Shown: positions 57,807 to 64,000 of the stretch, one piece after another | Position numbering within the stretch: position 1 is the first letter of the stretch | Layout: each line of letters opens with the position of its first letter | Assembly (NCBI RefSeq): GCF_013276795.1 | Contig: NZ_VMLR01000006.1 | Span: forward strand, 1 to 64,000 | Direction: 5' to 3' | Source of the DNA: Streptococcus sp. 2342 | GTDB lineage: Bacteria > Bacillota > Bacilli > Lactobacillales > Streptococcaceae | Length of the DNA: 64,000 nucleotides | Position numbers and translations under genes: made by a program | Notes under the pieces: model-generated | Seen by the model: only the letters and a program-made list of their open reading frames with translations | Told to the model about the DNA's origin: nothing | The model's database searches: none

Positions 57807-58235
57807 ATGGAAATAGAGATTTCTGATTTTACAGGCTGTAAGATTGCTTTGTTTTGTGGGGATAGGCTCTTGACTATCTTACGCGATGATAAGACAAGCA
57901 TTCCCTGGCCCAATATGTGGGAACTGCCAGGTGGTGGACGCGAAGGTGATGAAAGTCCTTTTGAGTGCGTGGCGCGTGAAGTTTATGAAGAACTGGGAAT
58001 TCATCTGACTGAGGATTGTCTACTATGGAGTAAGGTTTATCCAAGTATGCTTTTTGCGGATAAACAATCTGTATTTCTAGTCGGCAAGTTAACGCAAGAA
58101 CAGTTTGACCAGATTGTATTTGGAGATGAAGGACAGGGCTATCAGTTAATGAATGTCGAGGAATTTCTTAGTTCCAGTCAAGTTGTACCTCAGTTGCAGG
58201 ATAGAGTGAGGGATTATTTGGAGGAAAGTTTATGA
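57807..58235 (+). CDS. NUDIX hydrolase
   Basis: A 142-aa protein with a full NUDIX box (GGGREGDESPFECVAREVYEELGI; Glu residues for Mg2+ are present) at residues ~41-64. It hydrolyses a nucleoside-diphosphate-linked compound; the preferred substrate is not evident. It follows the M50 gene by one base and overlaps the GNAT gene by 4 bp. Confidence 0.85.
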   Translation: MEIEISDFTGCKIALFCGDRLLTILRDDKTSIPWPNMWELPGGGREGDESPFECVAREVYEELGIHLTEDCLLWSKVYPSMLFADKQSVFLVGKLTQEQFDQIVFGDEGQGYQLMNVEEFLSSSQVVPQLQDRVRDYLEESL

Positions 58236-58705
58236 TAAGACTTGAACGAGCAGGAGCAGAGAATTTGGAGACCATCATTGCGATTCAAAGAGCTAGCTTT
58301 AAGGCGGTTTATGAGAAATACCAAGATGAGTATGATCCTTATCTGGAGGACCGTGAACGAATTAAGTGGAAACTAGTCGAGCGTCCCAATAGCTATTACT
58401 ACTTTGTGAAAGAAAAGGGAGAAAATATCGGATTTTTACGAATTCAGACCAATGAAGAGTTAACGAATGCTTGGTTGGGAACAGCGGCAATTTTGCCCCA
58501 GTATCAAGGAAAAGGTTATGGTTCTGAAGGATTGGAATTGCTGGAAAAGGAATTTCCAACCGTTAGACAGTGGGATTTGTGTACGGTATTACAGGATGAA
58601 GGTATGGTTGCTTTCTATGAGAAGAACGGCTACCATCAAACCCATATTGAACCTGAAAAAGAAGGCATGGATATGGTATACATGAAAAAATGCATAGAGA
58701 AATAG
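58232..58705 (+). CDS. GNAT-family N-acetyltransferase
   Basis: A 157-aa GNAT protein with acetyl-CoA loop LPQYQGKGYGSEGLELLE (near residue 88) and the C-terminal GMVAFYEKNGYHQT. The acceptor is unknown. It is translationally coupled to the NUDIX gene. Confidence 0.83.
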   Translation: MIRLERAGAENLETIIAIQRASFKAVYEKYQDEYDPYLEDRERIKWKLVERPNSYYYFVKEKGENIGFLRIQTNEELTNAWLGTAAILPQYQGKGYGSEGLELLEKEFPTVRQWDLCTVLQDEGMVAFYEKNGYHQTHIEPEKEGMDMVYMKKCIEK

Positions 58706-58713
58706 AAAGGATA

Positions 58714-58828
58714 GTTCAGTTACATTTCTAAACTGAACCCGCCCTAAACACTGTGCCAAAAAGATAAACTTCTCTTAGACACAAGCGTCTTCAGAGAATT
58801 TTCTATTTTGGCTTTGTGTTTTACGGGC
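58714..58828 (+). ncRNA. Structured leader or small RNA before prmA
   Basis: An 8-bp hairpin GTTCAGTT/AACTGAAC (58714-58738) is followed by one long hairpin (58741-58828). Its pairings are GCCC/GGGC, AAACAC/GTGTTT, GCCAAAA/TTTTGGC, TTCTCT/AGAGAA and AGAC/GTCT around a 6-nt loop. The structure ends 14 nt before the prmA ATG, over the usual ribosome-site zone. No family recognised; a MITE-like insert is an alternative. Confidence 0.55.
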
Positions 58829-58842
58829 TTGGTATCTTAATA

Positions 58843-59793
58843 ATGGAAACATGGCAAGAGTTAAAAGTTACAGTGAAGCGTGAGGGGGAGGAACTAGTCT
58901 CTAACCTCCTGATTGAGCTGGGAGCGCAAGGCGTTGCGATTGAAGACAGCATGGACTATGTGGGAAATGTTGACCGCTTCGGCGAGATTTTCCCAGAGGT
59001 TGAGCAACAGGAGGAAATCGTAGTGACAGCCTACTACCCTGAAACGGTAGATGTGGAAGTGGTTGAGGCAGACTTGCAGGCTCGCTTAGCAGAATTGGCA
59101 GATTTTATGGATTTGGGTGAGGTCAAGATGGGGACAACTGCTTTGGCTGAGGAAGATTGGGCAGACAACTGGAAGAAATACTATGAGCCAGCTCGTATCA
59201 CTCATGATTTGACTATCGTGCCGTCTTGGACAGACTATGAGGCGACTGCTGGGGAAAAGATTATCAAGCTGGATCCTGGTATGGCTTTTGGTACGGGTAC
59301 CCATCCAACCACTAAGATGAGCCTCTTTGCCTTGGAGCAGGTTCTTCGTGGTGGGGAAACAGTGTTAGATGTGGGGACTGGATCAGGTGTCCTTTCTATT
59401 GCCAGCTCGCTGCTTGGTGCTAAGGAAATTTTCGCCTACGACCTAGATGATGTGGCAGTTCGTGTGGCTCAGGAAAATATTGAGCTCAACCCTGGCATGG
59501 AAAATATCCATGTAGCTGCAGGTGATTTGCTTAAGGGTGTTGAGATTGAGGCAGATGTGATTGTAGCTAATATCTTGGCGGATATCCTCATTCATCTGAC
59601 AGATGATGCCTATCGTTTGGTTAAGGACGAAGGCTACCTCATCATGAGTGGAATTATTAAGGACAAGTGGGATATGGTGCGCGAGTCGGCTGAGTCAGCT
59701 GGATTTTTCCTTGAAACTCACATGGTTCAAGGGGAATGGAATGCCTGTGTCTTTAAGAAAACCAAGGATATTTCCGGTGTGATTGGAGGCTAG
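58843..59793 (+). CDS. prmA: Ribosomal protein L11 methyltransferase PrmA
   Basis: A 316-aa enzyme with an N-terminal L11-binding domain and a SAM domain: [14 protein letters not shown] (residues ~177-190), [13 protein letters not shown] and [12 protein letters not shown]. It trimethylates ribosomal protein L11. The ATG at 58843 has no good Shine-Dalgarno sequence, and the upstream zone is occupied by a strong hairpin. rsmE follows with a 1-nt gap. Confidence 0.94.
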   Translation: METWQELKVTVKREGEELVSNLLIELGAQGVAIEDSMDYVGNVDRFGEIFPEVEQQEEIVVTAYYPETVDVEVVEADLQARLAELADFMDLGEVKMGTTALAEEDWADNWKKYYEPARITHDLTIVPSWTDYEATAGEKIIKLDPGMAFGTGTHPTTKMSLFALEQVLRGGETVLDVGTGSGVLSIASSLLGAKEIFAYDLDDVAVRVAQENIELNPGMENIHVAAGDLLKGVEIEADVIVANILADILIHLTDDAYRLVKDEGYLIMSGIIKDKWDMVRESAESAGFFLETHMVQGEWNACVFKKTKDISGVIGG

Positions 59794-59794
59794 C

Positions 59795-60538
59795 ATGCAA
59801 CAGTATTTTGTCAAAGGCAGTGCTATCTCTCCTGTCACTATTGAGGACAAGGAAACCAGCAAGCACATGTTTCAGGTTATGCGCTTGAAAGAAGATGATG
59901 AGGTTACCTTGGTCTTTGAGGATGGCATCAAGCGCTTGGCACGTGTGCTTGATGTGGAAGCTCGTCAGTTTGAATTGGTAGAAGAACTAGATGACAATGT
60001 GGAACTGCCAGTCCAAGTGACCATTGCATCCGGCTTTCCCAAGGGGGACAAGCTAGAGTTCATCACTCAAAAAGTAACCGAACTGGGTGCTAGCCAGATT
60101 TGGGCCTTCCCTGCTGATTGGTCGGTCGCCAAATGGGATGGCAAGAAATTGGGTAAAAAGGTTGAAAAACTAGAAAAAATCGCCCTTGGAGCAGCAGAGC
60201 AAAGTAAGCGTAATATCGTTCCAAGTATCCAGCTTTTTGAGAAAAAAGCAGATTTTCTAGCCCAACTTGACCAGTTTGACTCTATCGTAGTGGCTTATGA
60301 AGAGTCGGCTAAAGAAGGAGAAGCTGCTGCGCTTTTACAAGCAGTTACTGGATTCGATAAGGGAGCCAAATTGCTCTTTATCTTTGGTCCAGAAGGTGGT
60401 CTCTCACCTGCAGAAATCGAAAGTTTTGAAGCTAAGGGAGCGGTTCTTGCAGGACTTGGCCCTCGTATCTTGCGAGCAGAAACAGCACCACTTTACGCCT
60501 TATCAGCCCTTAGTGTTTTATTAGAATTAGAGAAATAA
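59795..60538 (+). CDS. rsmE: 16S rRNA m3U1498 methyltransferase RsmE
   Basis: A 247-aa SPOUT-class methyltransferase with an N-terminal PUA-like domain and the C-terminal knot motifs ITQKVTELGASQIW, IFGPEGGLSPAEIE and LGPRILRAETAPLYAL. The ATG at 59795 follows GGAGG in the end of prmA. It modifies the small-subunit rRNA. Confidence 0.94.
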   Translation: MQQYFVKGSAISPVTIEDKETSKHMFQVMRLKEDDEVTLVFEDGIKRLARVLDVEARQFELVEELDDNVELPVQVTIASGFPKGDKLEFITQKVTELGASQIWAFPADWSVAKWDGKKLGKKVEKLEKIALGAAEQSKRNIVPSIQLFEKKADFLAQLDQFDSIVVAYEESAKEGEAAALLQAVTGFDKGAKLLFIFGPEGGLSPAEIESFEAKGAVLAGLGPRILRAETAPLYALSALSVLLELEK

Positions 60539-60548
60539 GAGGAAGAAA

Positions 60549-62345
60549 ATGGAACAAAAACACCGTTCAGAATTTCCAGAAAAGGAACTTTGGGACTTAA
60601 CTGCCCTATACCAAGACCGTGAGGATTTCTTGCGTGCAATCGAGAAGGCTCGTGAAGACATCAACCAATTTAGCCGTGATTACAAGGGTAATCTTCATAC
60701 TTTTGAGGATTTTGAAAAAGCCTTTGCGGAATTGGAACAAATCTACATTCAGATGAGCCATATTGGCAACTATGGCTTTATGCCGCAGACGACAGACTAT
60801 AGCAATGACGAATTTGCCAATATTGCTCAAGCTGGGATGGAATTCGAAACAGATGCCAGTGTAGCCTTGACCTTCTTTGACGATGCCTTGGTGGAAGCTG
60901 ATGAGGAAGTCTTGGACCGTTTGGGTGAATTACCTCATTTGACGGCAGCTATTCGTCAGGCAAAAATCAAAAAAGCCCACTATCTAGGGGCTGATGTGGA
61001 GAAAGCCTTGACCAATCTCGGTGAAGTTTTCTACAGTCCGCAGGATATCTATACGAAAATGCGAGCTGGAGATTTTGAAATGGCTGACTTTGAAGCTCAT
61101 GGTAAGACTTATAAAAACAGCTTTGTGACCTATGAGAATTTCTACCAAAACCATGAGGATGCTGAGGTTCGTGAGAAATCTTTCCGTTCCTTCTCAGAAG
61201 GTCTTCGTAAGCACCAAAATACGGCTGCTACAGCCTATCTAGCTCAAGTCAAGTCTGAAAAAATCTTGGCTGATATGAAGGGCTACGACTCAGTCTTTGA
61301 TTATCTTCTAGCTGAGCAGGAAGTGGATCGTGCCATGTTTGACCGCCAGATTGACCTCATTATGCAGGAATTTGCGCCAGTCGCTCAGAGATACCTCAAG
61401 CATGTTGCCAAGGTCAATGGTCTTGAAAAGATGAGCTTTGCAGACTGGAAATTGGACTTGGACAGCGCCCTGAATCCTGAAGTGACTATTGACGATGCCT
61501 ATGATTTGGTCATGAAGTCAGTAGAACCTTTGGGGCAAGAATATTGTCAGGAAGTTGCTCGCTATCAAGAAGAGCGCTGGGTGGACTTTGCTGCTAACAG
61601 TGGCAAGGATTCCGGTGGTTATGCGGCGGACCCATATCGCGTACACCCTTATGTACTCATGAGCTGGACAGGCCGTTTGAGCGATGTTTATACCTTGATT
61701 CATGAAATCGGGCATTCTGGTCAATTCATCTTTTCAGACAATCACCAAAGCTATTTCAACGCTCACATGTCTACCTACTATGTTGAAGCGCCGTCAACTT
61801 TCAATGAATTGCTCCTCAGTGACTACTTGGAGCACCAGTCTGACGACCCACGTCAAAAACGCTTCGCTCTGGCTCATCGCTTGACAGACACCTACTTCCA
61901 TAATTTCATCACCCACCTCTTGGAAGCATCCTTCCAGCGTAAGGTTTATACATTGATTGAAGAAGGGGAAACCTTTGGGGCAAGCAAACTTAACAGCATT
62001 ATGAAGGAAGTTTTGACGGATTTCTGGGGAGATGCCATTGAAATCGATGATGATGCAACTCTGACTTGGATGCGCCAAGCTCACTACTACATGGGCTTGT
62101 ATAGTTACACTTACTCTGCTGGTCTTGTCATCTCGACAGCTGGTTACCTTCATCTTAAAAACTCAGAAACTGGAGCTGAAGACTGGCTCAATCTCCTCAA
62201 ATCAGGTGGTAGCAAGACACCACTGGAGTCAGCCATGATTATCGGTGCGGATATTTCAACAGACAAACCACTTCGTGATACCATCCAATTCTTGTCTGAT
62301 ACGGTTGATCAGATTATCGCCTACAGTGCCCAGTTGGGAGAGTAA
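60549..62345 (+). CDS. pepF: Oligoendopeptidase F
   Basis: A 598-aa M3B-family metallopeptidase with the zinc motif HEIGH (YTLIHEIGHSGQF) near residue 386 and the downstream Glu in STFNELLLSDYLEHQ. It cleaves short peptides in the cytoplasm. A 10-nt gap separates it from rsmE; a repeat-type terminator follows. Confidence 0.95.
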   Translation: MEQKHRSEFPEKELWDLTALYQDREDFLRAIEKAREDINQFSRDYKGNLHTFEDFEKAFAELEQIYIQMSHIGNYGFMPQTTDYSNDEFANIAQAGMEFETDASVALTFFDDALVEADEEVLDRLGELPHLTAAIRQAKIKKAHYLGADVEKALTNLGEVFYSPQDIYTKMRAGDFEMADFEAHGKTYKNSFVTYENFYQNHEDAEVREKSFRSFSEGLRKHQNTAATAYLAQVKSEKILADMKGYDSVFDYLLAEQEVDRAMFDRQIDLIMQEFAPVAQRYLKHVAKVNGLEKMSFADWKLDLDSALNPEVTIDDAYDLVMKSVEPLGQEYCQEVARYQEERWVDFAANSGKDSGGYAADPYRVHPYVLMSWTGRLSDVYTLIHEIGHSGQFIFSDNHQSYFNAHMSTYYVEAPSTFNELLLSDYLEHQSDDPRQKRFALAHRLTDTYFHNFITHLLEASFQRKVYTLIEEGETFGASKLNSIMKEVLTDFWGDAIEIDDDATLTWMRQAHYYMGLYSYTYSAGLVISTAGYLHLKNSETGAEDWLNLLKSGGSKTPLESAMIIGADISTDKPLRDTIQFLSDTVDQIIAYSAQLGE

Positions 62346-62353
62346 ATTAAAAG

Positions 62354-62432
62354 AGTCTGGGACAAAAGTTTAACCTTAAATATAAAAAGCGAACAAAACG
62401 AGTTATCTGACACTCAGAATTCTGTCTTGTTC
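62354..62432 (+). terminator. Terminator after pepF, within a streptococcal intergenic repeat
   Basis: AAAAAGCGAACAA pairs with TTGTTCGCTTTTTT across a loop of roughly 30-35 nt, ending in a T-run. The sequence begins GAGTCTGGGACAAAA, seen in many streptococcal intergenic repeats that carry terminators (SPRITE-like). Confidence 0.72.
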
Positions 62433-62513
62433 GCTTTTTTTCTAATCTATCGATTTTAAAAATTTAGAATAAAGAATACCTAAAATCAAAATTTTTTGTA
62501 CTGGCCTCTTAAA

Positions 62514-62903
62514 TTATCCCCAAAAGCTATCTTCTTCAGCTTGATCTGAAGAGAAGAGCCAAACTTCTTTGATTTTTCCGTCTTCAATACGGAAGAGGTC
62601 AATCCCGTTCATATTGAGTTCAGTACCATCAGCACGTGTTCCAAGAAAAGTAACATTGGCTGCGATTAAATCCTTATTGTCAGAAACCCAATTTGTTATC
62701 ACCTTAAAGGTTCCATTAGTTTTCTCAGCAAATGTAGCCAGGTGAGTTCCTAGCTTGTCCTTACCAACAACTGTACCAGATATACTATGAGTACCAGGTT
62801 GATGCCAGATAATATCGTCTGCCATCGTTTCAAAGACACCAGGAAAGTCACCAGCAATTAAAGCTTGGTTATAAGCATTGAAAATTTCTAAGTTTGTTGA
62901 CAT
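62514..62903 (-). CDS. NTF2-like (SnoaL/limonene-hydrolase-type) protein
   Basis: A 129-aa single-domain NTF2-like protein (FNAYNQALIAGDFPGVFE, IIWHQPGTHSISGTVVGK, GIDLFRIEDGKIKEVW). The start is taken at 62903 (MSTNLEIF), because upstream residues are not family-like. It is divergent from an HxlR regulator. Such pairs often respond to electrophiles or quinones; the ligand is unknown. Confidence 0.8.
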   Translation of the reverse strand: MSTNLEIFNAYNQALIAGDFPGVFETMADDIIWHQPGTHSISGTVVGKDKLGTHLATFAEKTNGTFKVITNWVSDNKDLIAANVTFLGTRADGTELNMNGIDLFRIEDGKIKEVWLFSSDQAEEDSFWG

Positions 62904-62934
62904 ATCTATTCTCCATTTCTTTTTTATGATATAA

Positions 62935-63013
62935 TTGTAACAGTTACAAACAAAAAAACAAGTAGACACTTTTTCGATAGCTAGTATCAAAAGTAGTACT
63001 TTTATTGATACTA
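62935..63013. promoter_or_regulatory. HxlR operator candidates in the divergent promoter region
   Basis: TTGTAACAGTTACAA (62935-62949) is a perfect 15-bp palindrome overlapping a minus-strand TTGTTT-16-TACAAT promoter. A larger inverted repeat at 62982-63013 has TAGTATCA/TGATACTA outer arms and an AAAGTA/TACTTT centre. Both suit a dimeric winged-helix regulator. Confidence 0.65.
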
Positions 63014-63053
63014 AAAGATAAATTTTTTTTAAAAAATAGAAAGAAGATATTTT

Positions 63054-63386
63054 ATGACAAATAAAGTGAGTGAGTATGGTATTTGTCCATTTGCGACAAC
63101 GCAGAGGGTTTTAACGGGGAAATGGGCACTGGTAATCATTTATCAGTTGAGTACGGGTACCAAACGATTTAAAGAATTGCAGAGATTATTGCCTGGGATT
63201 ACTCAAACTATTTTGACCCGTCATCTCCGTCAATTAGAAAAGGATAAGATTGTTCAACGAAAGGTCTATGCCGAAGTTCCACCACGAGTTGAGTACAGCT
63301 TAACCGAAATGGGGCAGGAATTCAGAGTTGTTTTAGATGCTGTCGAGAAATGGGGTCTAGATTATATCAAGTTGCTAGAAATGTAG
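63054..63386 (+). CDS. HxlR-family transcriptional regulator
   Basis: A 110-aa winged-helix protein with the family layout: CPFATTQRVLTGKWALVIIY (conserved Cys12 and GKW), FKELQRLLPGITQTILTRHLRQLEKDKIV and the wing VPPRVEYSLTEMG. The N-terminal Cys is the residue sensing electrophiles or disulfide stress in several members. It is divergent from the NTF2-like gene, its likely target. Confidence 0.87.
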   Translation: MTNKVSEYGICPFATTQRVLTGKWALVIIYQLSTGTKRFKELQRLLPGITQTILTRHLRQLEKDKIVQRKVYAEVPPRVEYSLTEMGQEFRVVLDAVEKWGLDYIKLLEM

Positions 63387-63397
63387 AGGTATTGACC

Positions 63398-64000
63398 ATG
63401 TATCAAGAGTTACTTAGAAAAATAGCAGAAGAAAAACCGAGCTATCGTCAAGAAGAACTCCAGTGGTTGCTTGATCACTTAGGGGATCCCAATCCAGAGA
63501 TTCGTGATGAATTGGTTTTTACTAGTTTGGCTAGAGGGATTCAGGAAGAGCTATTTACACAGGAACAATTTCATTTCATTGCTGAGGCGGTTTTATCTGA
63601 TGGAGGACTAGACAAAGAGATTGATAAGACAGGAACTTCAACGCTTGAACGTTCTTTTAGGGCACTTATTTATGCAAATCTCTTGTCTGCGGATGCCAAC
63701 CCGCAATCAATTTTCTATCAGGGATTAAAAGCAGAAATTCGTAATGTTCTTTTAAATCAAGGCTTGCACTATCTTTCAAAAGAACAGGATACAACAGGTT
63801 TTTCAAGTCAGTATGGTTGGGTTCACGCTTTTGCACATGGATCCGATTTACTGACAGAGGTGGTTTGTCATCCAGACTTTCCTAAAAACAGAGTTCATGA
63901 AGTATTTGACATACTTAACCAACTATTTAAAAGAATTTCGATTCGTTTTACAGATGATGAGGATTGGCGTTTAGCGAGAGTGATCTATGAACCTATTTTA
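63398..64000 (+). CDS. DUF2785-family protein (3' end beyond window)
   Basis: An open frame from ATG 63398 runs 201 codons to the window end without a stop. It reads MYQELLRKIAEEKPSYRQEE, later GWVHAFAHGSDLLTEVVCHP and KRISIRFTDDEDWRLARVIY, the DUF2785 pattern of helical-repeat proteins. It starts 11 nt after hxlR and is probably co-transcribed. Function unknown. Confidence 0.78.
   Translation, partial: MYQELLRKIAEEKPSYRQEELQWLLDHLGDPNPEIRDELVFTSLARGIQEELFTQEQFHFIAEAVLSDGGLDKEIDKTGTSTLERSFRALIYANLLSADANPQSIFYQGLKAEIRNVLLNQGLHYLSKEQDTTGFSSQYGWVHAFAHGSDLLTEVVCHPDFPKNRVHEVFDILNQLFKRISIRFTDDEDWRLARVIYEPIL

Overview
The window looks like a chromosome segment of a Mitis-group Streptococcus (S. pneumoniae / pseudopneumoniae / mitis). 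The grounds are the raf operon with RafH, the sczA-czcD and galRKT order, the guanine-riboswitch xpt-pbuX pair, pneumococcal BOX-type repeats, a teichoic-acid sugar transferase/aminotransferase pair, the trpEGDCFBA operon and the rarA-prmA-rsmE-pepF neighbourhood. The species cannot be fixed from sequence reading alone.

Layout. 1-765: the end of a tRNA array (Pro fragment, Met, Ile2-like CAU, Ser, fMet, Phe, Gly, Ile, Ser) and its terminator. 860-11063: birA and the raffinose locus rafR/aga/rafEFG/gtfA/rafH. rafR and gtfA each carry one in-frame nonsense codon, so the locus appears to be decaying. 11078-14704: a MarR-family gene between two matching palindromes, an NTF2-like protein and an EgtUV-type (ergothioneine/osmolyte-like) ABC transporter. 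14768-20307: BOX repeat, Zn-responsive sczA/czcD and galR/galKT. 20377-24338: thioesterase, guanine riboswitch-xpt-pbuX, VOC protein and exoA. 24388-26426: a CPBP protease-SdpR-SdpI cassette bracketed by an exact 34-bp direct repeat. 26477-33267: DUF3290/DUF421 pair, a heterodimeric ABC exporter with one degenerate ATP site, and the first enzymes of teichoic-acid repeat synthesis. 33275-41658: tryptophan region with two trpB genes and two T-box leaders in series, plus a 136-bp structured insert in front of trpE. 41630-44008: prepilin peptidase, GNAT and LtrA.

44189-54537 is a 10.3-kb integrative mobilizable element in the 3' end of tRNA-Lys(CTT). It has a tyrosine integrase, a DUF771-like protein, an HUH Rep plus SF3-helicase relaxase, an FtsK/TcpA-like coupling protein and a long hairpin region that is a good oriT candidate. 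It also has an XRE regulator, an LPXTG SEC10/PgrA surface-exclusion protein and several unrecognised genes. It encodes no type IV secretion channel, so it would need a helper element. Its right end supplies a new terminator for the tRNA whose own terminator was pushed 10 kb away.

54602-64000: a probable 6S RNA, rarA, DUF3013, M50-like protease, NUDIX, GNAT, a strongly structured leader before prmA, rsmE, pepF, an NTF2-like protein divergent from an HxlR regulator, and a DUF2785 gene cut by the window end.

The most unusual items are the element's surface-exclusion/relaxase combination and its terminator replacement, the serial T-box arrangement with a stand-alone TrpB, and the repeat-bracketed SdpRI cassette. 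All functional calls rest on reading motifs and gene order; no database search was run.
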